Assembly: GCA_002423435.1 (NCBI GenBank)
Contig: DIWE01000037.1
Coordinates: forward strand, 99,610 to 163,609
From: Clostridiales bacterium UBA6114
GTDB lineage: Bacteria; Bacillota; Clostridia; Oscillospirales; Butyricicoccaceae
Length of the DNA stretch: 64,000 nucleotides
Direction of reading: 5' to 3'
Both the position numbers and the translations under genes were made by a program. Positions 27,029-35,857 of the stretch are shown here, piece by piece (the first letter of the stretch is position 1; each line of letters begins with the position of its first letter). The notes below the pieces were generated by a model. It was not told the origin of the DNA. It ran no database searches and saw only the letters and a list, made by a program, of their open reading frames with translations.

Positions 27029-27917
27029 GGAAAAAGTCTGCGGCAGAAAGCAAAGGACCCTTTTTCAGGAGGCCTGGATGCGTTTTAAGAACAATAAGCT
27101 TGCAATCTGCGGCATGACCGTGATCGGACTTCTTCTCGCGGTTTCCGTCGTCACGATCGCCGTCGATATAACGGACGGGCGTTCCTTTTATAATACCTAT
27201 GTCATAAAACAGGACCTGCTTAACAAATTAAAAGCCCCCGACTCAAAGCATATCTTTGGCTGTGACGAATATGGCCGCGACCTTTTTTACAGGGTGCTGT
27301 GGGCAACCAGATATTCCTTGTTTGCCGGCGTGGTCACCATTGCGATCGCCATTGCCGTCGGAGGCTTCTTCGGGTCCATAGCGGGGTTTTATGGAAAAAA
27401 AGTCGACAACGCCATCATGCGTTTCATGGATGTGCTGATGGCGGTTCCGAGCATGGTGCTCGCCATGGCGATCGTGGCGGCTCTGGGCGCGAGCCTCCAA
27501 AATCTGCTCATAGCGATAGCCATCCCGCAGATCCCCCAGTTTGCAAGAATCGCCCGCTCTTCCGTAATGTCGGTGAGGGACAGTGAGTTTGTGGAGGCGG
27601 CGCGGGCGGTAGGCGCGGGAGATTCGTTGATCATTGCGGGCTACATTATCCCCAATGCGCTGTCTCCGGTGATTGTCCAGGGCACTCTCGGCGTCGCCAA
27701 TACCATACTGAGCATCGCCGGACTGTCATTTCTCGGTCTGGGCATCCAGCCGCCGACCCCTGAATGGGGCTCTATCCTGAGCTCAGCCAGGATATACATG
27801 CGCGACGCATGGCATATATCCGTCATTCCGGGCCTTGCCATTATGCTTTGCATTCTTTCCCTGAATCTCCTGGGCGACGGTTTAAGAGATGCGCTGGACC
27901 CGAAACTGAAAAAGTGA
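27021..27917 (+). CDS. Peptide-type ABC transporter permease (OppC/DppC)
   Basis: Second membrane subunit, 298 residues with six spans and the usual N-terminal cytoplasmic helix (AWMRFKNNKLAICGM). HIFGCDEYGRDLFYRVLWATRY, here split by me into recognisable DppC parts, and the EAA motif (EFVEAARAVGA) support the call. Its start overlaps the end of the first permease gene. It forms the translocation pore with its neighbour. Confidence 0.92.
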   Translation: MSREKVCGRKQRTLFQEAWMRFKNNKLAICGMTVIGLLLAVSVVTIAVDITDGRSFYNTYVIKQDLLNKLKAPDSKHIFGCDEYGRDLFYRVLWATRYSLFAGVVTIAIAIAVGGFFGSIAGFYGKKVDNAIMRFMDVLMAVPSMVLAMAIVAALGASLQNLLIAIAIPQIPQFARIARSSVMSVRDSEFVEAARAVGAGDSLIIAGYIIPNALSPVIVQGTLGVANTILSIAGLSFLGLGIQPPTPEWGSILSSARIYMRDAWHISVIPGLAIMLCILSLNLLGDGLRDALDPKLKK

Positions 27918-27934
27918 CGACGGGGGAAAGAGGA

Positions 27935-28930
27935 ATGGATTGTATTTTAGAGGTTAAAAACCTCAGGATTCACTATGAAATGCAGGAGGGCATCGTAAAA
28001 GCCCTGAACGGCGTCAGCCTCAGCCTGAAGGAGGGCTCGTCACACGGACTTGTGGGAGAAACCGGGGCGGGAAAAACCACTCTTGCAAAGGGAATTATGC
28101 GCCTGACGCCGGTTCCTCCCGGAAAAATCAAGGAGGGCGAGATCCTTTACGACAACAGGGATCTTCTGAAGCTGGGCGGAGCGGAAATGCGCAAAATCCG
28201 CGGGAAGCATATTTCCATGATTTTTCAGGACCCCATGACATCGTTGAATCCTGTCCTTTCCGTGGGCGACCAGATCGCCGAATCAATCAGGAACCACGAA
28301 AAGGTCAGCCGTTCGGAGGCGCTGAGAAGGGCAATGGAAATCCTTGAGCTGGTGGGAATCCCTGCGGAGCGCTCCGAAGAATACCCGCATCAGTTTTCCG
28401 GCGGCATGAAGCAGCGGGTGGTGATCGCCATCGCTCTGGCCTGCAATCCCAAAATACTGATCGCCGATGAGCCGACAACGGCGCTGGACGTCACAATCCA
28501 GGCGCAGGTTCTGGAAAAAATCAGCGAGCTCAGAAACAAATTCAACACGTCCTTGCTGCTGATCACTCACGATTTGGGTGTTGTCGCGCAAAACTGCGAC
28601 TATGTTTCCATCATTTATGCCGGCGAAATCCTGGAAACAGGCACAGTTCATGATGTTTTCAAGAAAAAGCTGCACCCTTATACCTCGGGGCTGTTTTCCT
28701 CGATCCCCAACATCAACGAAGAGGTCAGACGGCTGGTCCCCATCATGGGGCTTATGCCGGACCCCACGGCCTTGACTGACGGCTGCAGGTTCTGCGAACG
28801 GTGCGAATACGTTTACGACCGGTGCAGGACGGAGCATCCGGAGCTGGTCGGCATGGGTGGAGAAGAGGGATGCCACAAGGTCAGATGTTTTCTTCACGAG
28901 GACGGCCGGCTGCAAAAGGGGGGAAAGTAA
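27935..28930 (+). CDS. Peptide-type ABC transporter ATPase (OppD/DppD)
   Basis: First ATPase subunit, 331 residues. Walker A GETGAGKTT, signature FSGGMKQRV, Walker B ILIADEPTTALD and the switch His in LITHDLG are intact. The C-terminal oligopeptide-transporter extension has a Cys cluster (CRFCERC, then further Cys), as in members that bind an iron-sulfur cluster. ATG 27935 follows GGGGGAAAGAGG. The stop shares a base with the start of the next ATPase gene. Confidence 0.93.
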   Translation: MDCILEVKNLRIHYEMQEGIVKALNGVSLSLKEGSSHGLVGETGAGKTTLAKGIMRLTPVPPGKIKEGEILYDNRDLLKLGGAEMRKIRGKHISMIFQDPMTSLNPVLSVGDQIAESIRNHEKVSRSEALRRAMEILELVGIPAERSEEYPHQFSGGMKQRVVIAIALACNPKILIADEPTTALDVTIQAQVLEKISELRNKFNTSLLLITHDLGVVAQNCDYVSIIYAGEILETGTVHDVFKKKLHPYTSGLFSSIPNINEEVRRLVPIMGLMPDPTALTDGCRFCERCEYVYDRCRTEHPELVGMGGEEGCHKVRCFLHEDGRLQKGGK

Positions 28931-29910
28931 TGGAGGGCGCAAGGGAGCTCATCAGAGTCAGCCATCTGAAAAAGTATTTTAACACCCCAAGGGGCACGCT
29001 TCAGGCCGTGGACGATGTCAGCTTCGGAATCCCGGAAAAAGAGACGCTGGGCGTCGTCGGCGAGTCCGGCTGCGGGAAATCCACGCTGGGCAGGGCAATT
29101 CTCCGCCTCCACGAGCCCACCTCGGGCGAAGTGTTTTTTAAAGGCGAAAACATTTTGAATTGCGACAGGCTCCGCATGAAGAAACTGCGTTCAGAAATGC
29201 AGATTATTTTCCAGGACCCTTACGCGTCCCTCAATCCACGCCAGACGGTCAGCCAGGCTATTGCTGCCCCATTGATCATCCAGAACATACTCGATGCGAA
29301 GGACAGGGAAGGCATCACCCGGAAGGTCGCGGAAATGATGGAGCTCGTCGGGCTCGCTTCCCGCCTGGTCAATTCCTATCCCCATGAGCTCGACGGCGGG
29401 CGGCGCCAGAGGATCGGCATTGCAAGAGCATTGGCCTTGAATCCGAAGTTCATCGTATGCGACGAGCCTGTTTCAGCCCTGGACGTGTCCATCCAGGCGC
29501 AGGTGCTGAATCTGATGCAGGATTTGCAGGAGCAGTTCGGCCTTACTTATCTGTTTATCACCCATAACCTGTCTGTCGTCAAGCATCTTTCAAAGCATAT
29601 CGTGGTAATGTACCTCGGTCAACTGGTAGAAAGGGCTACACCCCGACAGCTGTTTTGCAACCCGGCCCACCCCTATACCCAGGCTTTGCTTTCAGCCATC
29701 CCGGTGCCGGACCCGGATTTTAAAACGAACCGCACCATTTTGCAGGGAGAGCTCACATCCCCGGTCAATGTGAAGCCCGGCTGCCGCTTTGCGGGGAGGT
29801 GCGTTTACGCGAGACCGGAATGCGAAAACGAAGCAGCCGGCCTGACGGAGCTTGAGCCCGGCCATTTTGTCGCTTGCCATTTATGGAAAGATCATAAAGA
29901 TAAAAATTAA
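28930..29910 (+). CDS. Peptide-type ABC transporter ATPase (OppF/DppF)
   Basis: Second ATPase subunit, 326 residues, pairing with the OppD-like protein. Walker A GESGCGKST, the Q-loop region IIFQDPYASLNPR, and Walker B FIVCDEPVSALD are standard. The signature reads LDGGRRQRIGIARA, with Asp where Ser is usual (LSGG), a substitution worth noting because the signature Ser contacts ATP. The C-terminus has the usual Cys-bearing extension (GCRFAGRC). TAATG overlap with oppD. Confidence 0.92.
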   Translation: MEGARELIRVSHLKKYFNTPRGTLQAVDDVSFGIPEKETLGVVGESGCGKSTLGRAILRLHEPTSGEVFFKGENILNCDRLRMKKLRSEMQIIFQDPYASLNPRQTVSQAIAAPLIIQNILDAKDREGITRKVAEMMELVGLASRLVNSYPHELDGGRRQRIGIARALALNPKFIVCDEPVSALDVSIQAQVLNLMQDLQEQFGLTYLFITHNLSVVKHLSKHIVVMYLGQLVERATPRQLFCNPAHPYTQALLSAIPVPDPDFKTNRTILQGELTSPVNVKPGCRFAGRCVYARPECENEAAGLTELEPGHFVACHLWKDHKDKN

Positions 29911-29923
29911 AAGGAGGAGCATT

Positions 29924-31486
29924 ATGAAAAAGGTTCTGACAGTAACCCTTTTTTGCCTGTTCGCCCTGTCCGCGCTTGCCGGCTGCGGCGAAAAAACGCA
30001 GACGGTATCAGGTTCAATCCAAACGGAAAGCGAGGCCTCCGCTGAAAAAAAGGTGAAGGATACCATCGTCTGGGCCCAGTCGGGCGATATCAACTCCTTT
30101 GACTTTCACGTGGGAAAGCAGCCGCTTACCTTTGACGTCACCTGCAATATGTTTGACACGCTGGTAAAGTGGGACAAGGATATGAATATCGTACCTTCCC
30201 TGGCCGAAAGCTGGGAATACCTTGACGACGATTCCGTACGGTTCAAGCTCAGGCAGGACGTTACGTTCCATGACGGTACGAAAATGACGGCCGCCGACGT
30301 CAAGTATACTTACGACAGAGCCAAAGACCATAAGGTCGTCAAAAATAATTTTTCGTGGCTTGACAGCACGGAGGTAATCGACGAATATACCGTCGTCATT
30401 AACACCAAAGGTTCCTTTTCCCCCGTTCTGAATGCTCTGACCAGCCCTCTCGCCGGTATCATGCCGAAGCATCTGATGGAAAAGGACGAAAATGCCATGG
30501 CGTCTCATCCCGTGGGCACCGGTCCTTACAAATTCATCGAATGGAAGGAGGGCGAGTACGTAAAAATGGAGGCCAACGAAAGCTACTGGGGAGGCGCGCC
30601 CAAGACAAAAAACCTGATTATGAAAGTCATCCCCGAGGCTTCCCAGAGAACCGTCCTTCTGGAAACGGGAGAGATTGACATTGCCTACGATCTTCTTCCG
30701 AGCGACGTCGAAAAGCTTAAGGGAAATTCCGAGGCCCAGGTTTTGGAGGCCGCTTCCTTCAAGGTGTTGTATTTTACGGTCAACTGCAATTCGTCAAACA
30801 AAGCCCTTGGCAGCTTCAAGGTCAGACAGGCGATAGAAATGGCGATTGACAAGCAGGCCATCTGCAATGCCGTGATGTGCGGCTTTGCCGTTCCGACCGG
30901 CAGTAACGTCGCACCCGGGTCCTTCGGTTTCGATGAAAAACTGACCGCCAACAGGTACGATCCGGAAAAGGCAAGGGCCCTGCTGAAGGAAGCCGGGTAT
31001 CCGGACGGTTTTACCCTGAAGCTTTGGGCTCAGCCGGATCAGGTCTATCAGGAAACCTCCGTCATTGTCCAGAATATGCTCCAGGAAATCGGCATTACGG
31101 TGGAAATTGAGACAATGGAAAATCAGGTTATGCTCGACAGAATGATGAAAGGGGAGGATTTTGACCTGGCCTGCAGCATCTGGTACAACCTTATGGGCGA
31201 TGCGGACTATGTTCTGTACAGCACTCTTTCTCCCGATTCCACCAGCAACTTTGCCCATTACAATAATCAAAAGGTTATCAGCCTGCTGATGGAAGGCAGA
31301 GCGCAGAAAGACGACAATGCGAGATTCAAGATTTACGGCGAAATCTACAAGATCCTTGACGAAGAGAGACCGCAGATTCCGTTGTTTGCCTATGAGAATC
31401 TTGTCGGCCTTTCCTCCGAGGTGGAAGGCTTCTCCTTAAGCCCCATCACAGCGCATCGTTATGACAGCGTTGTCGCTTATGAATAA
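29924..31486 (+). CDS. Family 5 extracellular solute-binding lipoprotein (OppA/DppA-like)
   Basis: Receptor of the ABC importer, 520 residues. A lipoprotein signal ends in LAGC near residue 22, followed by an acidic linker and the family 5 domain: DTIVWAQSGDINSFD, FDTLVKWDKD, the signature around VRFKLRQDVTFHDGTKMTAADV, and YDPEKARALLKEAGYPDG, each seen in part. ATG 29924 has an excellent AAGGAGGAG. Unlike the common order with the receptor first, it comes last. Peptides, opines, nickel or glycosides are all possible ligands for the family. Confidence 0.92.
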   Translation: MKKVLTVTLFCLFALSALAGCGEKTQTVSGSIQTESEASAEKKVKDTIVWAQSGDINSFDFHVGKQPLTFDVTCNMFDTLVKWDKDMNIVPSLAESWEYLDDDSVRFKLRQDVTFHDGTKMTAADVKYTYDRAKDHKVVKNNFSWLDSTEVIDEYTVVINTKGSFSPVLNALTSPLAGIMPKHLMEKDENAMASHPVGTGPYKFIEWKEGEYVKMEANESYWGGAPKTKNLIMKVIPEASQRTVLLETGEIDIAYDLLPSDVEKLKGNSEAQVLEAASFKVLYFTVNCNSSNKALGSFKVRQAIEMAIDKQAICNAVMCGFAVPTGSNVAPGSFGFDEKLTANRYDPEKARALLKEAGYPDGFTLKLWAQPDQVYQETSVIVQNMLQEIGITVEIETMENQVMLDRMMKGEDFDLACSIWYNLMGDADYVLYSTLSPDSTSNFAHYNNQKVISLLMEGRAQKDDNARFKIYGEIYKILDEERPQIPLFAYENLVGLSSEVEGFSLSPITAHRYDSVVAYE

Positions 31487-31592
31487 GAAAGAAACGCCCC
31501 AAAACCGATCCGGGGAAGGGAGAACCGCCATGTACTGCATTGCGTAGCATAAAATAACATCGTATTAATAGTGTATTAAAGGAGTCAAAGCT

Positions 31593-32642
31593 ATGGAGCC
31601 CTTTCAGTTTGTAACAGTAAAGGCAAACACCCCTGGGTTGCGCGGGATGCAGTACGGGGAACAGGCAAAGGCAAAGATCCGTGCGGGGATTGAAAGCTAC
31701 CGGGAGTACTTTGAAAAAACCGGCGACCGGAACTGGGCGCAGATCAAGGAGCATGCCATGGCCTATATCCCGTTGATTGAGGAAGCAATGCCCGAAATTT
31801 TGGAGGAGGCCAAGGGAATTGCAAAAGGCGCGGGTATTGAATTCAGTGAACTGATGGTGCTTAACTGCAGATATGAAATTACAAAATTCCCGAAAACCAA
31901 GGAGTGTACCACAGCGGCGATTCTTCCGGAGGCGGCGGGAGACAAAACCTACCTGGTGAAAAACTGGGACTATCGAAAGGCGATCCAGGGCAATATCGTC
32001 ATCGTTCACATTGAACAGGAAGACGGCACCCGCATCATGGGCCTGGCGGAAGCCGGCCAGATGCTGCGGGAGGGCTTTAACTCCCACGGCGTCGGCCTAT
32101 GCAACAATATGATCCAGTCGGTCCACGATACCCGCGGCGTTGGGATTCCCGTAACCTTCCTTAGAAGAAGGGTGCTTGCCTCCAAATCCTTTGAAGAGGC
32201 AAAAACGCTTCTGGCGACCTCAAAACGCAGTGTTTCCAATAATATGATGCTTGTCTCGGGAAACGGAAGGGCGATTGATCTCGAGGCATACCCCGGAGGA
32301 GTCGACTTCATCGAACCCAAGGGTGGGATTGTAACGCACGCGAACCATTTTGTCGTCCATCCGGAGCTGGATGCGCTGCCTTCCCCGAAAAACAGGGATA
32401 CCCGCCTTTCTTATCTGCTTCGGCGGCAGCTCGGCAGCATTGATGTGGAGTTTATTAAGGAGTGCCTGAAGGATCATGAATATTATCCCTTGTCCATTTG
32501 CGCACATAACGTTGACGACGCCAAAGCCGGCCTACGGGAAATCATGACCGTTGCTTCCATCATCATCGACTTTCAAGCGGGCATCGCCCATATCTGTGCC
32601 GGACCACCCTGCCGAGGAGAATATATTGCCTACCCGCTGTAA
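31593..32642 (+). CDS. C45 family hydrolase, second copy
   Basis: Paralogue of the protein at 16242. The 349 residues have the same layout: GMQYGEQAK at the N-terminus, nucleophile Cys105 in KECTTAA, NSHGVGLCNNM, THANHFVVHP, and a shared C-terminal pattern of SICAH then CAGPPCRGEY. The two copies are clearly homologous but well diverged, which suggests different acyl or amine specificities rather than a recent duplication. No signal peptide. ATG 31593 follows AAAGGAG. A terminator follows, so it seems to close the accessory operon. Confidence 0.82.
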   Translation: MEPFQFVTVKANTPGLRGMQYGEQAKAKIRAGIESYREYFEKTGDRNWAQIKEHAMAYIPLIEEAMPEILEEAKGIAKGAGIEFSELMVLNCRYEITKFPKTKECTTAAILPEAAGDKTYLVKNWDYRKAIQGNIVIVHIEQEDGTRIMGLAEAGQMLREGFNSHGVGLCNNMIQSVHDTRGVGIPVTFLRRRVLASKSFEEAKTLLATSKRSVSNNMMLVSGNGRAIDLEAYPGGVDFIEPKGGIVTHANHFVVHPELDALPSPKNRDTRLSYLLRRQLGSIDVEFIKECLKDHEYYPLSICAHNVDDAKAGLREIMTVASIIIDFQAGIAHICAGPPCRGEYIAYPL

Positions 32643-32721
32643 GCGCTTCGGCCGGAAATAAGGATTGAGCAGAACGACCGATTGAAAACTTTTAGGTCTG
32701 CCTCCTTCGAGCGCCAAAAAA

Positions 32722-32767
32722 ATTCCGGGTGCTTCCGGCTTAAACCGGCGGCATCCGGGACTTTTTT
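32722..32767. terminator. Terminator after the second C45 gene
   Basis: CCGGGTGC (32725-32732) pairs with GCATCCGG (32751-32758) with one G-U pair, and CCGG-CTTAAA-CCGG forms the tip. A run of six T follows on the + strand and seven A precede it, so it could also stop minus-strand transcription. Confidence 0.75.
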
Positions 32768-32883
32768 GGCAGAAATCAAATAAGAGCATAAAAAGGGAGA
32801 AAAATCCTGTATACTTTCGTCTGCAGGATTTTGGGATCGGCAACCGGCTCACATTTAAAGCACCCGGAAAGGAAGTCTCGCCT

Positions 32884-33801
32884 ATGATAAAGGGAATCGC
32901 GGCAGTTGTGCTGGCGTCAATAGCCTTGGGATTGATCCCTTCCCTGACAAAAATAACATTAAATATGAATATATCCCCGGACAGTCTGATTTTTTATCGT
33001 TTTGCTTTTTCCGCATTTTTTATGATGCTTCTGACGCTGGCACAAAAGCATTCTTTCCGCGTTTCAAAGAGACAGCTTTGGCAGCTGATCGTATTCGGGG
33101 TTCTGGGGTCCGGCCTGACCGGAGTCTTTTTGACATGGTCCTTGATCTATATCCCCACCGGCCTGTCCACAATGTTTCATTTTTCGTACCCTATCATCGT
33201 TATTTTATTTATGGCGGTAATTTACAAAGAGCGGATTACAAGGCAAAAGGTAGCGGCGGTCCTGCTTGCGGTAGCGGGGCTCGTCCTGATGATGAAACCC
33301 GCGGGCGGTATTCGTGCGGCGGGGGTGATTCTGTCGCTGCTTTCCGGCGTCACTTACGCCACTTATGTCATCGCCGGCAAAAAAGCGTCCTTTTCCTGCC
33401 TGCCTTCGGCTGTTATTGTATTTTACGTAAGCGGATTCTGCGCGATTTTTTTGGGTATTCTGGCGGCGGTCTCCGGCACTCTGAACTTCCCCTTGGAACC
33501 CGCACCCTGGCTGTGTCTGTCGCTCGCCGCCCTAATAAGCTCGGTTTTCGGCCTTTGTATGCTTTTTACCGGAATTAAAATACTGGGAGCCTCCAATTCG
33601 GCGGTGCTTAATATGCTGGAACCCGTTACCGCGGTGCTTGCGGGTATTTTCTTTTTTCGTGAGAGCTTGCCGTTTACTACGGTCGTCGGCTGCGCATGCA
33701 TTATTACATCTGCGGTCATGGTGTCCCGGGAATCAAGAAATATGGAACAAATACAAAAAGAGGAGGAAAATGCCTCACAGGAGCAAACAAATATAAAATA
33801 A
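32884..33801 (+). CDS. EamA/DMT family transporter
   Basis: Drug/metabolite transporter superfamily protein, 305 residues with ten predicted spans arranged as two EamA repeats: the first ends near KVAAVLLAVAGLVLMMKP, the second near FFFRESLPFTTVVGCACIIT. The C-terminal tail is acidic and rich in Gln and Glu. These proteins usually export amino acids or related metabolites. It stands after a terminator, with its own weak ribosome site (GGAAAGG), so it may be a separate unit and its link to the accessory operon is only positional. Confidence 0.85.
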   Translation: MIKGIAAVVLASIALGLIPSLTKITLNMNISPDSLIFYRFAFSAFFMMLLTLAQKHSFRVSKRQLWQLIVFGVLGSGLTGVFLTWSLIYIPTGLSTMFHFSYPIIVILFMAVIYKERITRQKVAAVLLAVAGLVLMMKPAGGIRAAGVILSLLSGVTYATYVIAGKKASFSCLPSAVIVFYVSGFCAIFLGILAAVSGTLNFPLEPAPWLCLSLAALISSVFGLCMLFTGIKILGASNSAVLNMLEPVTAVLAGIFFFRESLPFTTVVGCACIITSAVMVSRESRNMEQIQKEEENASQEQTNIK

Positions 33802-33844
33802 AACCAGGGGAACGGCAGTTTTGACCCTTTGAATATCAAAAAAA

Positions 33845-33889
33845 GGGGAAAGGGCATAAGATACGATCCGTACCCTATGCCCCTTTCCC
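33845..33889 (-). terminator. Terminator of the pot operon
   Basis: GGGGAAAGGGCATA (33845-33858) pairs with TATGCCCCTTTCCC (33876-33889) with one bulge, and TACG-ATC-CGTA forms the tip. On the minus strand the hairpin is followed by seven T, which fits termination about 70 bases after potD. Confidence 0.75.
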
Positions 33890-33957
33890 GTATGAAGGGA
33901 CATTGTGAAATAATCGCAAGAATCAGCCGTGGTCCCTTTTTGCTATATACGAAGTTT

Positions 33958-35016
33958 TTATTTAAATATCTCAATCCACAGCCTGTCGTAAAGCTCAAGG
34001 GTGTCCTGGGGCAGATTCGTATAGGTTTCGCTGTTTTTGAGGACGTCGTCGGACGGGTAGGAGACACTGTTTTTCACGTCGTCGGAGAGCTCGTCGTATA
34101 CAGCCTTCGACGGGGTGGAGTAGCCGATATATTCGATGTTCTGCTTTGCAACGTCGGTGCGGGTCATGAAATTGATAAATTCCTCCGCTTCCTTTTTATG
34201 CTCGCTGCCCTTCGGGATGCACATTGCGTCGACAAACCGGTTTGTGCCTTCCTTCGGAATGGCGAAGGCGAGGTTTTCGTTCGACTCGCTCATCGTGATA
34301 TAATCGCCGGCGTAGTACGGCGCGATCAGCGCGTCGCCGTTTTCCATCTTGTCGAAAATCTGATCCATCACATACGCCTGTACGGCGTTTTTCTGTTCGG
34401 TCAGATCGTCGGCTGCGGCCCTAAGCTGAGTTTCGTCCGTCGTGTTGAAGGAATAGCCGCGCCGCTTCAGCGCAATGCCGAGCGCGTCGCGGGAGTTGTC
34501 GAACATCAGGATCTGGCCTTTATATTTCTCGTCCCAGAGGATGTCCCAGCTGTCCACGGGGTCCGTAACCTGCGTCTTGTCGTAGATGATTCCGACGATG
34601 CCCCAGGCATAAGGCACGGAATACTCGCCATCTTGGTCATACTCGGGCTTTTTCAGATCGTCCCGGATCAAAGAGAAATTTGGAATATTGTTAAAATCAA
34701 GCTTTTCCAGCATGCCCTCGCTGATCATGCGGCTGAGCATATAGTCGGAGGGCACGATTACGTCGTAGGAGACGCCGCCGGACTTGATTTTCGCGTACAT
34801 GTCCTCGTTTGTGTTGAAGGTGGAATAGTTTACCTTGATCCCCGTGTCCTCATAAAACCGGTCGAGGAGATCGGTATCCATGTATTCACCCCAGTTGTAC
34901 ACGTTGATTTCGACGCCCGTGTCCGGCACATCGCTTTGCCCGCCGGAGCCCGCGCAGCCCGTAAGCACCGCAAAAAGCAAAAACGCACAAAAAACCGTTA
35001 CCAGAATTTTTTTCAA
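33958..35016 (-). CDS. potD: Spermidine/putrescine-binding lipoprotein
   Basis: Receptor of the polyamine ABC importer, 352 residues. The signal ends in LTGC (around residue 20-23), and the mature domain starts with EINVYNWGEYMD, the PotD hallmark, followed by IVPSDYMLSRM and YAWGIVGI. Acidic ligand-binding residues are expected in the cleft. The best start is TTG 35016, ten bases after AAGGGG; a longer frame to 35091 overlaps potC and has no signal-like start. It is the last gene of potABCD. Confidence 0.92.
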   Translation of the reverse strand: MKKILVTVFCAFLLFAVLTGCAGSGGQSDVPDTGVEINVYNWGEYMDTDLLDRFYEDTGIKVNYSTFNTNEDMYAKIKSGGVSYDVIVPSDYMLSRMISEGMLEKLDFNNIPNFSLIRDDLKKPEYDQDGEYSVPYAWGIVGIIYDKTQVTDPVDSWDILWDEKYKGQILMFDNSRDALGIALKRRGYSFNTTDETQLRAAADDLTEQKNAVQAYVMDQIFDKMENGDALIAPYYAGDYITMSESNENLAFAIPKEGTNRFVDAMCIPKGSEHKKEAEEFINFMTRTDVAKQNIEYIGYSTPSKAVYDELSDDVKNSVSYPSDDVLKNSETYTNLPQDTLELYDRLWIEIFK

Positions 35017-35035
35017 TTCGTTATGACCCCTTTTC

Positions 35036-35857
35036 TTAATAATCTGTCTGCGTATTTTTCTTAAGATCCCGCGACTGGCGGATATTGACAACGACCAACA
35101 AAATGAGGACGCTTAAAAACAGGATGGTCGATAGGGCGTTGATTTCCGGGCTCACCCTCCGCTTTGTCATCGCGTAGATTGTCATCGCAAGCGTCGACGA
35201 TTTTGTTCCGGCCGTGAAATAGCTGACGGCGAAGTCGTCGATCGACAGGGTAAAGGCCATGATAAATCCTGTGACAATGCCGGGAAATATTTCGGGCAGG
35301 ATGACCTTCCGGAATGCGTAAAACGATCTCGCGCCCAGATCGAGGGCCGCTTCGTAGAGGTTTTGGTCAAGCTGCCTGAGCTTCGGCAGCACGGACAAAA
35401 TGACGTAAGGGACGTTAAAGGTGATATGGGCCAATAGTAGGGTGAAAAAATTCAGCTGGAATTTTTCACCGGAAAGGGCCGTATATACAGAGCCGAAAAA
35501 GATGAACAGGATCATAAGCGATACGCCGGTGATGATGTCGGGGTTCATCACCGGGATATTGTTTACGGTGAGCAAAACCCTTTTTGGCAGCTTTTTCATG
35601 TTATAGAATCCGATCGCGGCCGCTGTGCCGAGAAGCGTCGCGAAAACCGCCGCCAAAAACGCGACGGCAAGGGTCGTATAGAGCGAGCTTATAATAAGTT
35701 TGTCCGAAAACAGCTCGATATACCATTTTCCCGTAAAGCCCGCCCAGACCGTCCGGCTTTTCGAATCGTTGAATGAAAAGACCATCAGCACGACGATCGG
35801 CGCGTAGAGAAAGAGGAAGATCAAAGCCATATAGCCTCGGGACAGCATCCGTTTCAC
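35036..35857 (-). CDS. potC: Spermidine/putrescine ABC transporter permease PotC
   Basis: Second membrane subunit of the polyamine importer, 273 residues with six spans. The N-terminus (YMALIFLFLYAPIVVLMVFS) and the EAA loop (LYEAALDLGARSFYAF) are typical. Its ATG overlaps the potB stop by four bases, so the two are translationally coupled. A 19-base gap leads to potD. Confidence 0.93.
   Translation of the reverse strand: MKRMLSRGYMALIFLFLYAPIVVLMVFSFNDSKSRTVWAGFTGKWYIELFSDKLIISSLYTTLAVAFLAAVFATLLGTAAAIGFYNMKKLPKRVLLTVNNIPVMNPDIITGVSLMILFIFFGSVYTALSGEKFQLNFFTLLLAHITFNVPYVILSVLPKLRQLDQNLYEAALDLGARSFYAFRKVILPEIFPGIVTGFIMAFTLSIDDFAVSYFTAGTKSSTLAMTIYAMTKRRVSPEINALSTILFLSVLILLVVVNIRQSRDLKKNTQTDY

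Noticed and set aside
33829..35064. 411-codon + strand frame opposite potD
   Set aside because: Antisense shadow of potD; it also starts inside the pot terminator hairpin.
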